Position numbers and translations under genes: made by a program
Notes under the pieces: generated by a model
What the model saw: the letters and a program-made list of their open reading frames with translations, nothing else
Told to the model about the DNA's origin: nothing
Databases searched by the model: none
In this document: positions 44,245-53,938 of the stretch, one piece after another
How positions within the stretch are numbered: position 1 is the first letter of the stretch
Layout of the letters: each line of letters begins with the position of its first letter
DNA from: Mycolicibacterium fluoranthenivorans
GTDB taxonomy: Bacteria; Actinomycetota; Actinomycetes; Mycobacteriales; Mycobacteriaceae
Length of the DNA stretch: 64,000 nucleotides
Direction of reading: 5' to 3'
NCBI RefSeq assembly: GCF_011758805.1
Contig: NZ_JAANOW010000003.1
Span: 124,001 to 188,000, forward strand

Positions 44245-45578
44245 CAGCCGATCCCCTGATAGTTCGGCGCACCCCGCAGTTGCCCGGCATCGGGCAGCCG
44301 CACCAGGTCGATGATGAGCCGGTCCGCCCCGGCCCGTGCGATCGCCTCGACAACCCGGGGCTCCCGCGACCCGATGATCAGCACCTCGCCGTGGTCGAGG
44401 ACCGCGTCGACATCGTCGGTCAGCAGCTCGCCGAGGTGAGGCAGTTGCTGGCGGATATACGTGCGGTTCGCTCCGGTCAACCGGGACAGCATGACGGTCG
44501 CATCGTAGATCTTGACGTGAAATCCCTTGCCTATCAGCCGTTCGGTGAGCTCGACCATCGGACTGTCGCGAAGATCGTCGGTTCCCGGTTTGAAGGACAA
44601 TCCGAAGATCCCCACCTTGTGCCGTCCGTTGGCGAGCACCAGATCGACGGCCCGTCTCATGTGACTCTCGTTGGATGTCAGGAGATTCGCCAGCAGCGGA
44701 ACATCGAGATCGTTTCGGCGCGCGGCGTGCGTGAGTGCACGGACGTCCTTCGGCAGACAGGAGCCGCCGAACGCGAATCCCGGTCGCAGATAGGCGGTAC
44801 TGATGTTCAGTTTGGTGTCGGCCAGGAAGATGTCCATCACCGCATGCGAGTCCAACGCCAGGGAGGAACAGATGGCGCCGATCTCGTTGGCGAAGCCGAC
44901 CTTGAGGGCGTGGAAGCTGTTGTCGACGTATTTCGTCATCTCAGCCACCGGTATCGGGACCTGGAACCGCGGGCCCGGCAGCCCGGCGTACAGACCCAAG
45001 ACCATCTCCGCGCCTCGGGTATCAGTGGCCCCCACAACGGTTTTCGGTGGATCCAGAAAGTCGCGTACGCTCGTGCCCTCGCGCAGGAACTCGGGATTCA
45101 CGCACACTCCGAAGTCCCGTCCCGCCCGCTTGCCCGAGGCCGCCTCCAGCCGGGGGATGAGGACGTCCTCGCAGGTACCCGACACCATCGTGCTGCGGTA
45201 GACGACGACGTGCCACCCTTGCTTCACCGCCAGCGCCGCACCGATCTCGTCGGTGACCTGTTCCAGGTACGCGGTCGACAACCCCCCGCCGTGGGCAGAG
45301 GGCGTACCGACGCAGACGAGTGAGAGGTCCGTACTCGCGACGGCGGCGACCGGATCAGTGCTCACACTGAGATCCCCCGAGCCGACGACCTCGGCGATGA
45401 GTTCGCCTATTCGTTCCTCGACCACCGGCGACACCCCCCGGCGGAGCGCCTCCGTCTTGTCCGGGTTGACATCCACTCCGATCACCCGATGCCCCAGCCA
45501 GGCCAGGCAGGCCGCACTGATGCACCCGACGTAGCCGAGCCCGAACACACTGACCGAATGCGACAAGGTATCGCTCAT
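44241..45578 (-). CDS. AlgD-like GDP-mannose (or UDP-glucose) 6-dehydrogenase
   Basis: A 445-residue nucleotide-sugar dehydrogenase. The NAD motif is VFGLGYVGCISAACLA. The catalytic Cys (about residue 273) lies in GFAFGGSCLPKDVRALTHAA, a string that closely resembles AlgD of alginate producers. Structural motifs NPEFLREGTSVRDFLDPP and GLSFKPGTDDLRDSPMVEL are complete. It would oxidise GDP-mannose to GDP-mannuronate, or UDP-glucose to UDP-glucuronate. The AlgD-like active site favours the former. It overlaps the heparinase-like gene by 4 bp, so a uronate polymer and its lyase are encoded together. Confidence 0.88.
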   Translation of the reverse strand: MSDTLSHSVSVFGLGYVGCISAACLAWLGHRVIGVDVNPDKTEALRRGVSPVVEERIGELIAEVVGSGDLSVSTDPVAAVASTDLSLVCVGTPSAHGGGLSTAYLEQVTDEIGAALAVKQGWHVVVYRSTMVSGTCEDVLIPRLEAASGKRAGRDFGVCVNPEFLREGTSVRDFLDPPKTVVGATDTRGAEMVLGLYAGLPGPRFQVPIPVAEMTKYVDNSFHALKVGFANEIGAICSSLALDSHAVMDIFLADTKLNISTAYLRPGFAFGGSCLPKDVRALTHAARRNDLDVPLLANLLTSNESHMRRAVDLVLANGRHKVGIFGLSFKPGTDDLRDSPMVELTERLIGKGFHVKIYDATVMLSRLTGANRTYIRQQLPHLGELLTDDVDAVLDHGEVLIIGSREPRVVEAIARAGADRLIIDLVRLPDAGQLRGAPNYQGIGW

Positions 45579-47737
45579 CGTTTACCCACCAATCCCATCA
45601 ACGGTGACAGGGACACACCGGACACCGCACCTCGCCGGCCGGCATCGATCGTCAATCCGTGCTGGCCGTCCTGTTGGTACCAGCTGACCTTGAGCGCCGA
45701 GCCCTCTCGGACTATGCGGGGTGCGGCCGTCACCCCGGGGTCGCCGACATGAAGCACCGACAGGATCGCCACCGGCGCGCCGGATCGGCAACGGGCTCCG
45801 ACCAGCCAGGCCGGTCTCCTGGCCTCGAGCCGGTCCGACCACCACCCCAGATTCGACGCGCCGTCCGCCCGTACCTGTTCCGGCCAGATCGTCGTCGTTG
45901 CGGCGTAACAGAGTTCGAGCACCGGCTCACCGTCACGGGTGATCCGCTGGCCCGTCCGCGTGGGTGTCGACACCAGATCGGGGTGCAGCGGCCACGACAC
46001 CGCGACGTCATGATCGGACAGCCCGCAGATCAGGTCGACGACGATCACCACCGGATCCTCGGCCGGCGCGATGAGCCAGCGCCGGTGCACCACCGGGTCG
46101 TCGAGCCGGCAGTATCCGTCATGCTCGGCGTCGACGACGCCGCGGTCGAGATCGACCGAATGCACGGTCGTGCGGGCCCGGCTCCGCCAATAGAACGGTC
46201 CGCCGATCAACGATTGGTCGACGTTGTCGATGCACACCGTCGCGTGGGTGCGGGTACCGCGGTGCATATCGCGCACGGCAGGGTCCCCGTAGAAGCTGGC
46301 CGTCCCGGGATCGGTGACCAACTCGCGCCCCTCGACGCTGAGCGTGATGCCGAGCGCGTCGGCGTGCCCGTGCGCCGCCGTCGCCGGATAGCCGAGGGGG
46401 CCCACATCCATCGTGAGTCGCCGGCGGCCGTGTCGCAGCACCACCAGCCCACCGTTCGGCGCATAGGCGCTGGGCGTCGGATCGTCGCCACCCACACCCG
46501 GCCGGCCGGCGGATGTGCACAACGCGTTGCCCAACCAGGCGGAGGTGAGGGTGCGGTGTCCGTATCTGGCAGCGGTCGCATGTGCGGTGACCGCCCCGAC
46601 GATCCCGAGATGCTCGCGGACCGTGCGTTTGTGTTCGGCACCCAGCCGCACTGCAAAACTATCGTCGTCATCCCCGTACCGGGGATCCGGATCTTCGGTA
46701 CCGACCAGGGATACCAGGTATGCCGCGCCGCGGTTGAGCGCCTCGGTCAACCGGACCGGCACCCTTTCACCACTGAGCTGCAGCAGTGCCACGACCACGG
46801 CCAGCAATTCCGCGGTGAAGATCTGATACGCGACCGACTGCTCGGCGCCGGCGCCGTCGGGCAGGATCAGTCGGTCCGCTTCCTCGGTGAGGGTGTCCAA
46901 CGCACGCCCGTACAACGCTGCGGGAGCGGACAGTTCGGGGAAGAGCAGATGCACGGTCACCAATCCGGCCAGTTCGCCGACCACATGGTTGTTGGCCGAA
47001 CTGAACCGCGAGCGCGCGTGCCAGCAGTGCCGTGCACTGGCATCGAGCATCCGGACGATACGGCGGTATCTCGATGTCGTCATTGCCGGTGCGTTGCGGA
47101 GTCCCTGTACGCCGAGCGCCACCGAGATCGCCCGGACGCCGACTTCGAAAGCGCCCCGCCAGGCGATGCCGCAGCCGATCGGGTTCTGGTCCAGCCACGA
47201 ATCGAGGTGCGCGAAGGCCGCTTCGCTGTAACGCAATTCGTCGGTGTAGAGCCATGCCTGCGCCAACAGCGGAAGATGCTGTAGGCGATTGAGTTCCCAG
47301 ATCCATTTCGGGTCGCGCCGGCCGGCCCGATGGTCGATCCTGCTGCCTGCGACAGCCGGCCAGTGATAATCGGCTATCGGGTCATGGTTCCAATCGACGG
47401 CACGCCCGACATTGACCGTGCGGTGACCGAAATAGGTGCGATCGCCGGCGAGTACACGGTCGGCCTCGACCAGGAGCCGGCCGACCTGCGCGAGGTGCTG
47501 GCTCTGCACCTCGCCGGCCCGCTCCTGATCGAGAAGAACCGGCCTGCCGATACCGTCGCGGAAATCCTGCAGCAACGCGGTCCAGTCGGAGCCGAGATTT
47601 GTCAACATCCTGGAGTCGGCGTACTCACGCAATCCATCCCGGTTGGTCAGGGTGTCGACCACGCGCCGGGCGCGCCAGACCACCTCGCGGGGCGACATCG
47701 CCGTCGCGCGGCCGGCATACCAGGCGAGCTTAGACAC
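45575..47737 (-). CDS. heparinase II/III-like polysaccharide lyase
   Basis: A 720-residue protein. It has an alpha-toroid of about 350 residues containing FSSANNHVVGELAGLVTVHL, where the Asn-His and Glu are family hallmarks. A C-terminal beta-sandwich starts near residue 440 with the AAHGHADALGITLSVEGRE His motif. The family cleaves uronic-acid polymers such as alginate or heparin. No signal peptide is evident, so an intracellular or unusual location is possible. GTG 47737 is used because GGAGG lies upstream and the start overlaps the GT4 stop by 8 bp. It may edit or clear uronate polymer. Confidence 0.87.
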   Translation of the reverse strand: MSKLAWYAGRATAMSPREVVWRARRVVDTLTNRDGLREYADSRMLTNLGSDWTALLQDFRDGIGRPVLLDQERAGEVQSQHLAQVGRLLVEADRVLAGDRTYFGHRTVNVGRAVDWNHDPIADYHWPAVAGSRIDHRAGRRDPKWIWELNRLQHLPLLAQAWLYTDELRYSEAAFAHLDSWLDQNPIGCGIAWRGAFEVGVRAISVALGVQGLRNAPAMTTSRYRRIVRMLDASARHCWHARSRFSSANNHVVGELAGLVTVHLLFPELSAPAALYGRALDTLTEEADRLILPDGAGAEQSVAYQIFTAELLAVVVALLQLSGERVPVRLTEALNRGAAYLVSLVGTEDPDPRYGDDDDSFAVRLGAEHKRTVREHLGIVGAVTAHATAARYGHRTLTSAWLGNALCTSAGRPGVGGDDPTPSAYAPNGGLVVLRHGRRRLTMDVGPLGYPATAAHGHADALGITLSVEGRELVTDPGTASFYGDPAVRDMHRGTRTHATVCIDNVDQSLIGGPFYWRSRARTTVHSVDLDRGVVDAEHDGYCRLDDPVVHRRWLIAPAEDPVVIVVDLICGLSDHDVAVSWPLHPDLVSTPTRTGQRITRDGEPVLELCYAATTTIWPEQVRADGASNLGWWSDRLEARRPAWLVGARCRSGAPVAILSVLHVGDPGVTAAPRIVREGSALKVSWYQQDGQHGLTIDAGRRGAVSGVSLSPLMGLVGKR

Positions 47738-49073
47738 CTGTCGATTCCTCCAACGCCGCTCCGGCGCGCAGTACAGGCACCCGCGCACCGACCCGTTGTA
47801 CGGGAATCCTGTTCCGGTGAAGCGGAATCGGCGTCACGGCGGGCCGCAGATCGACGATGGCGGGCTCTTCGCTGGGCTGCTGGACACCCAACAGCTCGGC
47901 GTAGAACCGGACCAGCGCCCGACTCGATACCTCCCAGGACAGCTCCTCTTCGACCCTGCGGCGGCCCAGCTCCCCCATCTGTCGACACTGCTCGGGATTG
48001 CGCAACAGTGCATCGACTGCTCGGGCAAAGGACAGTTCATCGTTACCCGGCACGTATACCGCTGCGTCACCGGCAGATACCCGCGCCTCGGCGAGGTCGA
48101 AGGAGACGATGGGGCGCCCCATCGCCATGTATTCGAGCACCTTGTTCATCGTCGACACATCGTTGAGAGGATTCAACGGATCCGGCGACAGACACACATC
48201 GGCGGTGGAAAGGCAGCGCTCGACATAGGCATCGGGCACCCGGCCGGGAAACTCGACGATATCGTCGACGCCGAGTTCTGCACTCAGCGAGACCATGTCA
48301 CCGTACACATCGCCGGCGCCCATGAAGATACAGCGGAAGTCGTCGCGCCCGATCTCGTCGCGCAGCCGCTGCACGGCCCGAAGCGCATAGTCGACACCGT
48401 CCTGAGGTCCCATCACGCCCAGGTACGCCAGCAGATGGCGCTTGTCCCTGCGCAGGCTGGTGTCCGGGGACCGGAGGTTGAAACGGTTCAGGTCCGGTGC
48501 GCTGCGCACCACCGTGACCCGGTCCGGTGACATGCCACCGCGCTCGATCGCCACCCGCCGATAGCTTTCGTTGGTCGAGATGACGGCATCCGCTGCGGCA
48601 TAGGTCATCCGCTCGACGTAGCGGGTCAACCGGTAGAGCAGCCGTCCACCGCTCGGGAAGCGCGAGAGGAACAGTTCCGGCACCAAGTCGTGCTGGTCGA
48701 AGACGAAGCGGGCGCCGCCGGGGCGCAGAGCCACGGCGATCAGGAACAGCAGATCCGGCGGGTTGCACGCGTGAACGATGTCGATACGCGCAGTCCGGCG
48801 GACTTTGATCGCCAGCCGCAAGGTGTGCCACAGGGCGAGGAGGTACTCGCGCAGATACCCCGCCGGGCCGCCGGTCGCCGCCCGCAGCGGGTAACGCAGA
48901 ATACGGACACCCTCGATCGTCTCCTCCGGCTCGGTGTCCTGGTTGTCCCCTTTGGGACAAATGACGCTGACCTTGAACCCCGCCCGCGTCAGGGCCCGGG
49001 CTTCCTGCCAGACGCGCCTGTCGAAGGGCACCGATAGGTTCTCGACGAGGATCAGTATGTGTCGCTTCTTCAT
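47730..49073 (-). CDS. GT4-family glycosyltransferase
   Basis: A 447-residue GT-B enzyme. It opens HILILVENLSVPFDRRVWQE, a motif of WcaL/exosortase-linked group 1 transferases (DRRVW). It contains FDQHDLVPELFLSRF and the donor loop STMNKVLEYMAMGRPIVSFD. A C-terminal extension of about 40 residues is unusual. It overlaps both neighbours (8 bp and 4 bp). The donor sugar is unassigned. Confidence 0.9.
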   Translation of the reverse strand: MKKRHILILVENLSVPFDRRVWQEARALTRAGFKVSVICPKGDNQDTEPEETIEGVRILRYPLRAATGGPAGYLREYLLALWHTLRLAIKVRRTARIDIVHACNPPDLLFLIAVALRPGGARFVFDQHDLVPELFLSRFPSGGRLLYRLTRYVERMTYAAADAVISTNESYRRVAIERGGMSPDRVTVVRSAPDLNRFNLRSPDTSLRRDKRHLLAYLGVMGPQDGVDYALRAVQRLRDEIGRDDFRCIFMGAGDVYGDMVSLSAELGVDDIVEFPGRVPDAYVERCLSTADVCLSPDPLNPLNDVSTMNKVLEYMAMGRPIVSFDLAEARVSAGDAAVYVPGNDELSFARAVDALLRNPEQCRQMGELGRRRVEEELSWEVSSRALVRFYAELLGVQQPSEEPAIVDLRPAVTPIPLHRNRIPVQRVGARVPVLRAGAALEESTGV

Positions 49074-50227
49074 GCGTGGACTCCCCCTACTTGTGTGTAC
49101 TCGGCACTGAGCAGACCCTCGATCTCCCGTTGGGCCGCTTCGACGCTGCGGTCCAAACCGAATTCGGTCTCAACGCGGCGGCGCCCCGCCCTCCCCATGC
49201 GGCGCGCCCGGTGCGGGTCCGACAGCAGGCCGACGATCTTGGCCGCCAGCTGCGCTGGGTCTTGTTTCGGTACCAGGAATCCCGTCGTTCCGTCCTCGAC
49301 CACCTCGACGACTCCGCCGACGGCGGTGCAGACCGCCGGACGGGCACATGCCATGGCCTCCAGCAGGGCCATCGGGAGACACTCGGTGGTGGAGGTCAGC
49401 GCGAAGACGTCCATCGCGCAGAGCATTCGGCCCACATCGGCACGGGCACCGACGAAATGCACGTTCGCCGCGATCCCCAGTGCACTGCACAATGTTTCGA
49501 GCCGGGAACGGCACACGCCGTCGCCGACCACCAGGAACCTCGCCCGAGGTACCTCGTCGATCACGATGCGCGCGGCCCGCAGGAACGTCTCGTGGTCCTT
49601 CTCCGGCCGCAGCGAGCCCAGGATGCCCACCACCGGGTCGTCCTGATCCACCCCGAATTCGGTGAGGACGCCGCGGTCGGTGGCGGTGTCGAACAGCGCC
49701 GGATCCACGCCGTTGTGGATGGTGCGGATCTTCCCCGCGGGGTACCCGCGCTCCTGGACCAGAAATTCTCGCTGCACCTTGGCGACACCGAAATAGCCGC
49801 TCGTCCAGCGGATCAGGCCGCGGTCCACGGCGCGATGAAGAACTCCGCGGGGGGTGATCTCACTCGCGTTGTGCACCCACATGATCGTGTGCCGGACCCC
49901 GGCGATGCGGGCGGCGATGCGGCCGAGAGTCTCTGCGTTGTAACCCGACACCACCACGAGGTCGGGCCGGTCCCGCCGGATGATCGAAATCAGTGCGCGC
50001 AGTGCACGAGCGGCTTGCCACTTTCGCAGGTGCAGTGCCGTCGCCGCGATGCCGGCGGCGCCCAGATCGGCGAACAGATCGCCCTCGCCACCGATGCAGA
50101 CCACCGACGGGGTGAACCGCGCCGGATCCATCCGTGGCAGCACGGTGGTCAGATGTCGTTCGGCTCCGCCCGCTCCCAATAGAGGAACGACGAACAATGC
50201 CCGGATCGGTCGACCGTTCATCGGCAC
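49070..50227 (-). CDS. GT4-family glycosyltransferase
   Basis: A 385-residue GT-B enzyme. The N-terminal VVPLLGAGGAERHLTTVLPR is the standard acceptor-domain start. The donor domain has VVGILGSLRPEKDHETFLRA, ALTSTTECLPMALLEAMACA and RPAVCTAVGGVVEVVEDGT. It overlaps the upstream GT4 stop region by 10 bp and the downstream GT4 gene by 4 bp. A specific linkage cannot be predicted. Confidence 0.9.
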   Translation of the reverse strand: MPMNGRPIRALFVVPLLGAGGAERHLTTVLPRMDPARFTPSVVCIGGEGDLFADLGAAGIAATALHLRKWQAARALRALISIIRRDRPDLVVVSGYNAETLGRIAARIAGVRHTIMWVHNASEITPRGVLHRAVDRGLIRWTSGYFGVAKVQREFLVQERGYPAGKIRTIHNGVDPALFDTATDRGVLTEFGVDQDDPVVGILGSLRPEKDHETFLRAARIVIDEVPRARFLVVGDGVCRSRLETLCSALGIAANVHFVGARADVGRMLCAMDVFALTSTTECLPMALLEAMACARPAVCTAVGGVVEVVEDGTTGFLVPKQDPAQLAAKIVGLLSDPHRARRMGRAGRRRVETEFGLDRSVEAAQREIEGLLSAEYTQVGGVHA

Positions 50228-51309
50228 ACCTGCCGGTAGAGCGCGTCGATCCGACTCGCGATGCGGGAGGTGTCGAAGTGATCCCGGACCCTGGCATGGG
50301 CGGCCGCCCCATAGCGGGCACGCAGGTCATGGTCGTAGACGACCGTGCGCAGCGCCACGGCGATCGCCTCGGTGTCCTCCGGCGGGATGAGCAGACCGCA
50401 TTCCCCGCCGATCATCTCCGGTAGTCCACCGACGTCGGTGGCCACGACACACACACCGCGGGCCATCGCCTCCAGCACCGCCATCGGCTGCCCCTCGTTT
50501 CGTGAGGGCAGCACCAACACCTGAGCACGGTCGAGCAGCTCACCGGTCTCCCGCTCCGACAGCCAGTCGTGCACGTCGACGGTGTCTTCCAGGCAGAGCT
50601 CGCGGGTGTACCGACGAGCCTTCTCCACCTCGCCGTCTCCGGCGATCGTCAAGGTCGCCAGGTATCCGTGCGGCGTGCTGAAACCCGGTTCACACACCAG
50701 CTTGGCCCAGGCCTCGAGCAGTCTGAACGTCCCCTTGTGATCGCCGATGCGGCCCAGGAAGGCCACGCTGACGGGCGCACCCGGCGGCGGCTGGACGTTG
50801 CAGTCCGCCAGACGCACGGCGTTGGGAATCGCGACTATCCGCGCGGACGGAGCGGTCATCTGCATCCGGGCTGCCCACAGGTCGCCGAGCGCGACGAAGG
50901 CGTCGGCCCGGCGCAGGGTCGCCCCGATCGCCGCCCGGACGAGTCGCGGCGACTGCTCACAGTCCGCTTGGAAAGCCGAACCATGCATGTGCAGGACGAC
51001 GGGCACCCGGGCCGGCCTGCTGATCCACAGCAGGAGGGATTTCCGGGCGAAGCTGCCACGGGCGCTGGAATGCAGGTGGATCACGTTCGGCCGGAACCGG
51101 ATCAGTTCGATGACGAACCGCACCACCCCGAGCGCGAACGTCGCGATCTTCTGCGTGGTCGAGCCATCGCGGTGCGTGACAACGTGGCGGACCTCCCACT
51201 CACTCCACAACGGTGTCTGCTGCATGGCCCGTACATAGGAGGCGATACCGCCCCTGGTCGCGGTGCTGGTGGAGACCCACAGTGCACGTCGCGCGGCCGT
51301 GTTCGTCAT
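50218..51309 (-). CDS. GT4-family glycosyltransferase
   Basis: A 363-residue GT-B enzyme. The start is ATG 51309, with GGGAGGG upstream; the open frame extends further without a better start. Motifs are STATRGGIASYVRAMQQTPL, VAFLGRIGDHKGTFRLLEAW and VLPSRNEGQPMAVLEAMARG with CVVATDVGGLPEMIGGE. It follows the epimerase gene by 20 bp and overlaps the next GT4 by 10 bp. The acceptor and donor are unknown. Confidence 0.9.
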   Translation of the reverse strand: MTNTAARRALWVSTSTATRGGIASYVRAMQQTPLWSEWEVRHVVTHRDGSTTQKIATFALGVVRFVIELIRFRPNVIHLHSSARGSFARKSLLLWISRPARVPVVLHMHGSAFQADCEQSPRLVRAAIGATLRRADAFVALGDLWAARMQMTAPSARIVAIPNAVRLADCNVQPPPGAPVSVAFLGRIGDHKGTFRLLEAWAKLVCEPGFSTPHGYLATLTIAGDGEVEKARRYTRELCLEDTVDVHDWLSERETGELLDRAQVLVLPSRNEGQPMAVLEAMARGVCVVATDVGGLPEMIGGECGLLIPPEDTEAIAVALRTVVYDHDLRARYGAAAHARVRDHFDTSRIASRIDALYRQVCR

Positions 51310-51329
51310 CGGTGCCGGCCCTCCCACCT

Positions 51330-52307
51330 CTACGCCTCGACCAGCTCGGGCTTCGAACCGGCACGCAGCCACTGGAGGGTGCGGCGAATCCCCTCCTCGA
51401 CGGCGACGGCCGGCACCCAGCCGAGTTCCTCCTCGGCCCTGCGTACGTCGAGCGCGATGGCCTGTACTTCTGCCGGCGGGGCCGGTGCGTAACGGGGTCG
51501 TGCCGTCGCACCCAGTGCCGAGGAGATCAGCCGATGCACCTCGTTGGTGGTCGTCTGCCGCCCGGTCCCGATATTGAAGATTCCCCGAGTTGTCGATGGT
51601 GCCCGGCCGGCGCGAACGAACGCGTCGACGACATCGTCGACATACACGTAGTCACGGGTGGCTGTCCCGTCCCCGAACACGGTGACCGGTCGGCCGCCGA
51701 GCATCCTGCTGCCGAAGACGGCGATCACCCCGGCCTCACCCCGCGGGTTCTGTCGAGGTCCGTAGACGTTGGCCAAGGCCAGCCGGATTGCCGACATACC
51801 GTACAGCTCGGCATAACAGGACAGATAGACTTCACCGGCGAATTTCGCAGCGGCATAGGGTGATCGAGGATCGGCAGGCGTGGATTCGCGCACCGGAAGA
51901 GCGGTCGGCGCCCCATAGCGGGATCCGCCCGACGCGGCGTAGACGATTCGATCGACACCGGCATGCCGGCAGGCCTCCAGCACCCCGATCGTCCCGAGCA
52001 CATTGCAGCCGGCGTCGTGCAGGGGGTCGGCGACCGAGGCGCGGAGGTCGACCTGGGCTGCGAGGTGAAACACCACGTCGGGTCTGGCCGCCGCCATGAT
52101 CTCGATCAACTCCGGTGCGCGAATGTCGAGCTGCCGGAAGGTGAACCGGTCCCCGGCCGACTCGAAGCGGCTCCGGGCGTGGTCGAGGTTGGCGGTGACG
52201 CCGGTGCTGAGGTTGTCGATGGCGACGACCTGGTGCCCCTCGTCGAGCAGCCGGTCGACCAGGGTCGAACCGATGAAGCCGGCTGCGCCGGTGACGAGTG
52301 TCCGCAT
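51330..52307 (-). CDS. NAD-dependent nucleotide-sugar epimerase/dehydratase (GalE-like)
   Basis: A 325-residue extended SDR. The NAD motif is LVTGAAGFIGSTLVDRLLDE. Catalytic residues are present: Ser in YAASGGSRYG and the YAAAK motif in SPYAAAKFAGEVYLSC. VYGPRQNPRGEAGVIAVF is the usual substrate-side region. ATG 52307 is preferred because AAGGAG lies 10 bases upstream; a GTG three codons earlier is too close to it. It probably makes a UDP-hexose or UDP-HexNAc epimer for the polymer. Exact specificity is open. A paralogue with altered catalytic residues lies at 53939-54865. Confidence 0.9.
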   Translation of the reverse strand: MRTLVTGAAGFIGSTLVDRLLDEGHQVVAIDNLSTGVTANLDHARSRFESAGDRFTFRQLDIRAPELIEIMAAARPDVVFHLAAQVDLRASVADPLHDAGCNVLGTIGVLEACRHAGVDRIVYAASGGSRYGAPTALPVRESTPADPRSPYAAAKFAGEVYLSCYAELYGMSAIRLALANVYGPRQNPRGEAGVIAVFGSRMLGGRPVTVFGDGTATRDYVYVDDVVDAFVRAGRAPSTTRGIFNIGTGRQTTTNEVHRLISSALGATARPRYAPAPPAEVQAIALDVRRAEEELGWVPAVAVEEGIRRTLQWLRAGSKPELVEA

Positions 52308-52373
52308 TCCCGTCACTCTCCTTTTCCGTCCACGCGTGTGGGTTTCACGATCTCGAACGTCACGTCGCCCCCC

Positions 52374-53936
52374 TCAGTAGGCACCCGTGCGAGCCAAGAC
52401 AGCTCGCAGGGTCTTCGCGATGATCAGGACATCGCCCACCATCGACCAGTTGTCGACGTAGGAGAGGTCGAGACGAACAGACCTGTCCCAGGACAGATCG
52501 GATCGCCCGCTGACTTGCCACAACCCGGTGATACCGGGTTTGACCAGGAGCCTGCGCAGCACATCGCAGTCGTAGGACTCGACTTCCGGCCGCAACGGTG
52601 GTCGTGGGCCGACGACACTCATCTCCTGCCGCAACACATTGATGAACTGCGGCAGCTCGTCGATGCTGAATCGGCGCAGGATGCGGCCGACCGGGGTGAC
52701 CCGAGGATCATCGCGGATCTTGAACAGCAGGCCGTCACTCTCGTTCATCGTCGACAGGCTCGCGAGCTGTTGATCGGCACCCACCACCATGCTGCGGAAC
52801 TTCAGCATCGAGAACGGCTTCCCGTTGATGCCGATGCGCTCCGCAGCGTAGAAGACGGGTCCTCGGCTGGTGAGCTTGATGGCCGTGGCCGCGACGACGA
52901 GGATGGGCAGTGTCGCCGTGAGCGCGGCCAAGGCAAAGCAGAAGTCGAACGCACGCTTCTGGAAACACTTGGCGCCGCGATATTGCGGCTTCTCGATCTG
53001 CAACAGCGGTAGACCTGACATCGGCCGCATCGCCAGACGCGACAATGCCACGTCGACGACCCCGGGCGACACCATCAGGTCGACACCCATCGGCTCGAGT
53101 TCCCAGATCAGCCGCTGGAGTCGATGGACGCCGAAGTGTCCGGTACCCGCCACTGCGACCGTGTCCGCACCGCATGCCCTGATCGCCTGCACAGCGCAGT
53201 TCTCGTCACCCACGACCGGGATGTCCAGGCCTGCGACTGTGAGGACCGCACCCTGCGCGCCCCGGTATCCCGGGATGCACACCCCGACGACGTGATAGCC
53301 GTCCGACGGATTGTCGACCAACTCGTCAACCAGGTGCGCCACCGCATCCCGTTCGCCGACCGCCAGAACCGCCGTCCGGCATCGGCCCTTGCCCCGTTCG
53401 CGGACAACGACTTTCCGGCAGGCCCACCTGCCCAGCAACAGACCAAACGTCCCGACCGGAAGCGCCACCACCAGGTAACCGCGGGAAAGCTCCAGCTTGA
53501 CCACCAGTTCGGCGATCGCCATGGCCCCGAAGGTCGCCAGGGACGCGTTGACGACTCGCCGATACTCCTCGGCTCCTGCACCGACCACCTTGGCGGACCG
53601 GGTATGGAAGCCCGCCAGCATCGACAACCACAGCGCGGCGATCACGATCGAGAAGGCGGTCACAAGGTGACTCACTGGTCCGGGTGAGGTGACGGTACTG
53701 CCGAATCGCACATACTGCGCCAGCATCACGGCGCCGGCGACCACCGCGGTATCGGCCACGCGTAGCCGAGTGACGTACTGCCGTTGCCAACGTAAGCGCT
53801 CGATAACGGCGGCCGGCGGGGTGCCGACTTCGCTGAGCGGTATGACAACTCGTCGGGCCGCCGGCTCCGCCCGTCGGGCTGGTGCGGCGATCGCTCGCTT
53901 GCCGGGATCCTGACTGACCGTGTTGAGGTGTGCCAT
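52374..53936 (-). CDS. polyprenyl-phosphate sugar-1-phosphate transferase (WbaP/WcaJ-type)
   Basis: A 520-residue initiating phosphoglycosyltransferase. Four to five N-terminal membrane segments are followed by a CoA-binding-like Rossmann region (residues about 180-290). The catalytic bacterial sugar transferase domain (from about 320) contains KRAFDFCFALAALTATLPIL, MLKFRSMVVGAD, RRFSIDELPQFINVLRQEMS and VKPGITGLWQVSGRSDLSW. It transfers a hexose-1-phosphate to decaprenyl phosphate and so starts each repeat unit. It lies 2 bp from the second epimerase gene and 66 bp before the first. Confidence 0.93.
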   Translation of the reverse strand: MAHLNTVSQDPGKRAIAAPARRAEPAARRVVIPLSEVGTPPAAVIERLRWQRQYVTRLRVADTAVVAGAVMLAQYVRFGSTVTSPGPVSHLVTAFSIVIAALWLSMLAGFHTRSAKVVGAGAEEYRRVVNASLATFGAMAIAELVVKLELSRGYLVVALPVGTFGLLLGRWACRKVVVRERGKGRCRTAVLAVGERDAVAHLVDELVDNPSDGYHVVGVCIPGYRGAQGAVLTVAGLDIPVVGDENCAVQAIRACGADTVAVAGTGHFGVHRLQRLIWELEPMGVDLMVSPGVVDVALSRLAMRPMSGLPLLQIEKPQYRGAKCFQKRAFDFCFALAALTATLPILVVAATAIKLTSRGPVFYAAERIGINGKPFSMLKFRSMVVGADQQLASLSTMNESDGLLFKIRDDPRVTPVGRILRRFSIDELPQFINVLRQEMSVVGPRPPLRPEVESYDCDVLRRLLVKPGITGLWQVSGRSDLSWDRSVRLDLSYVDNWSMVGDVLIIAKTLRAVLARTGAY

Positions 53937-53938
53937 GG

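Noticed and set aside
45659..47284. 541-codon plus-strand frame antisense to the heparinase-like gene
   Set aside because: The minus strand encodes complete lyase motifs and sits in a coupled operon; the plus frame is Arg/His-rich shadow sequence.
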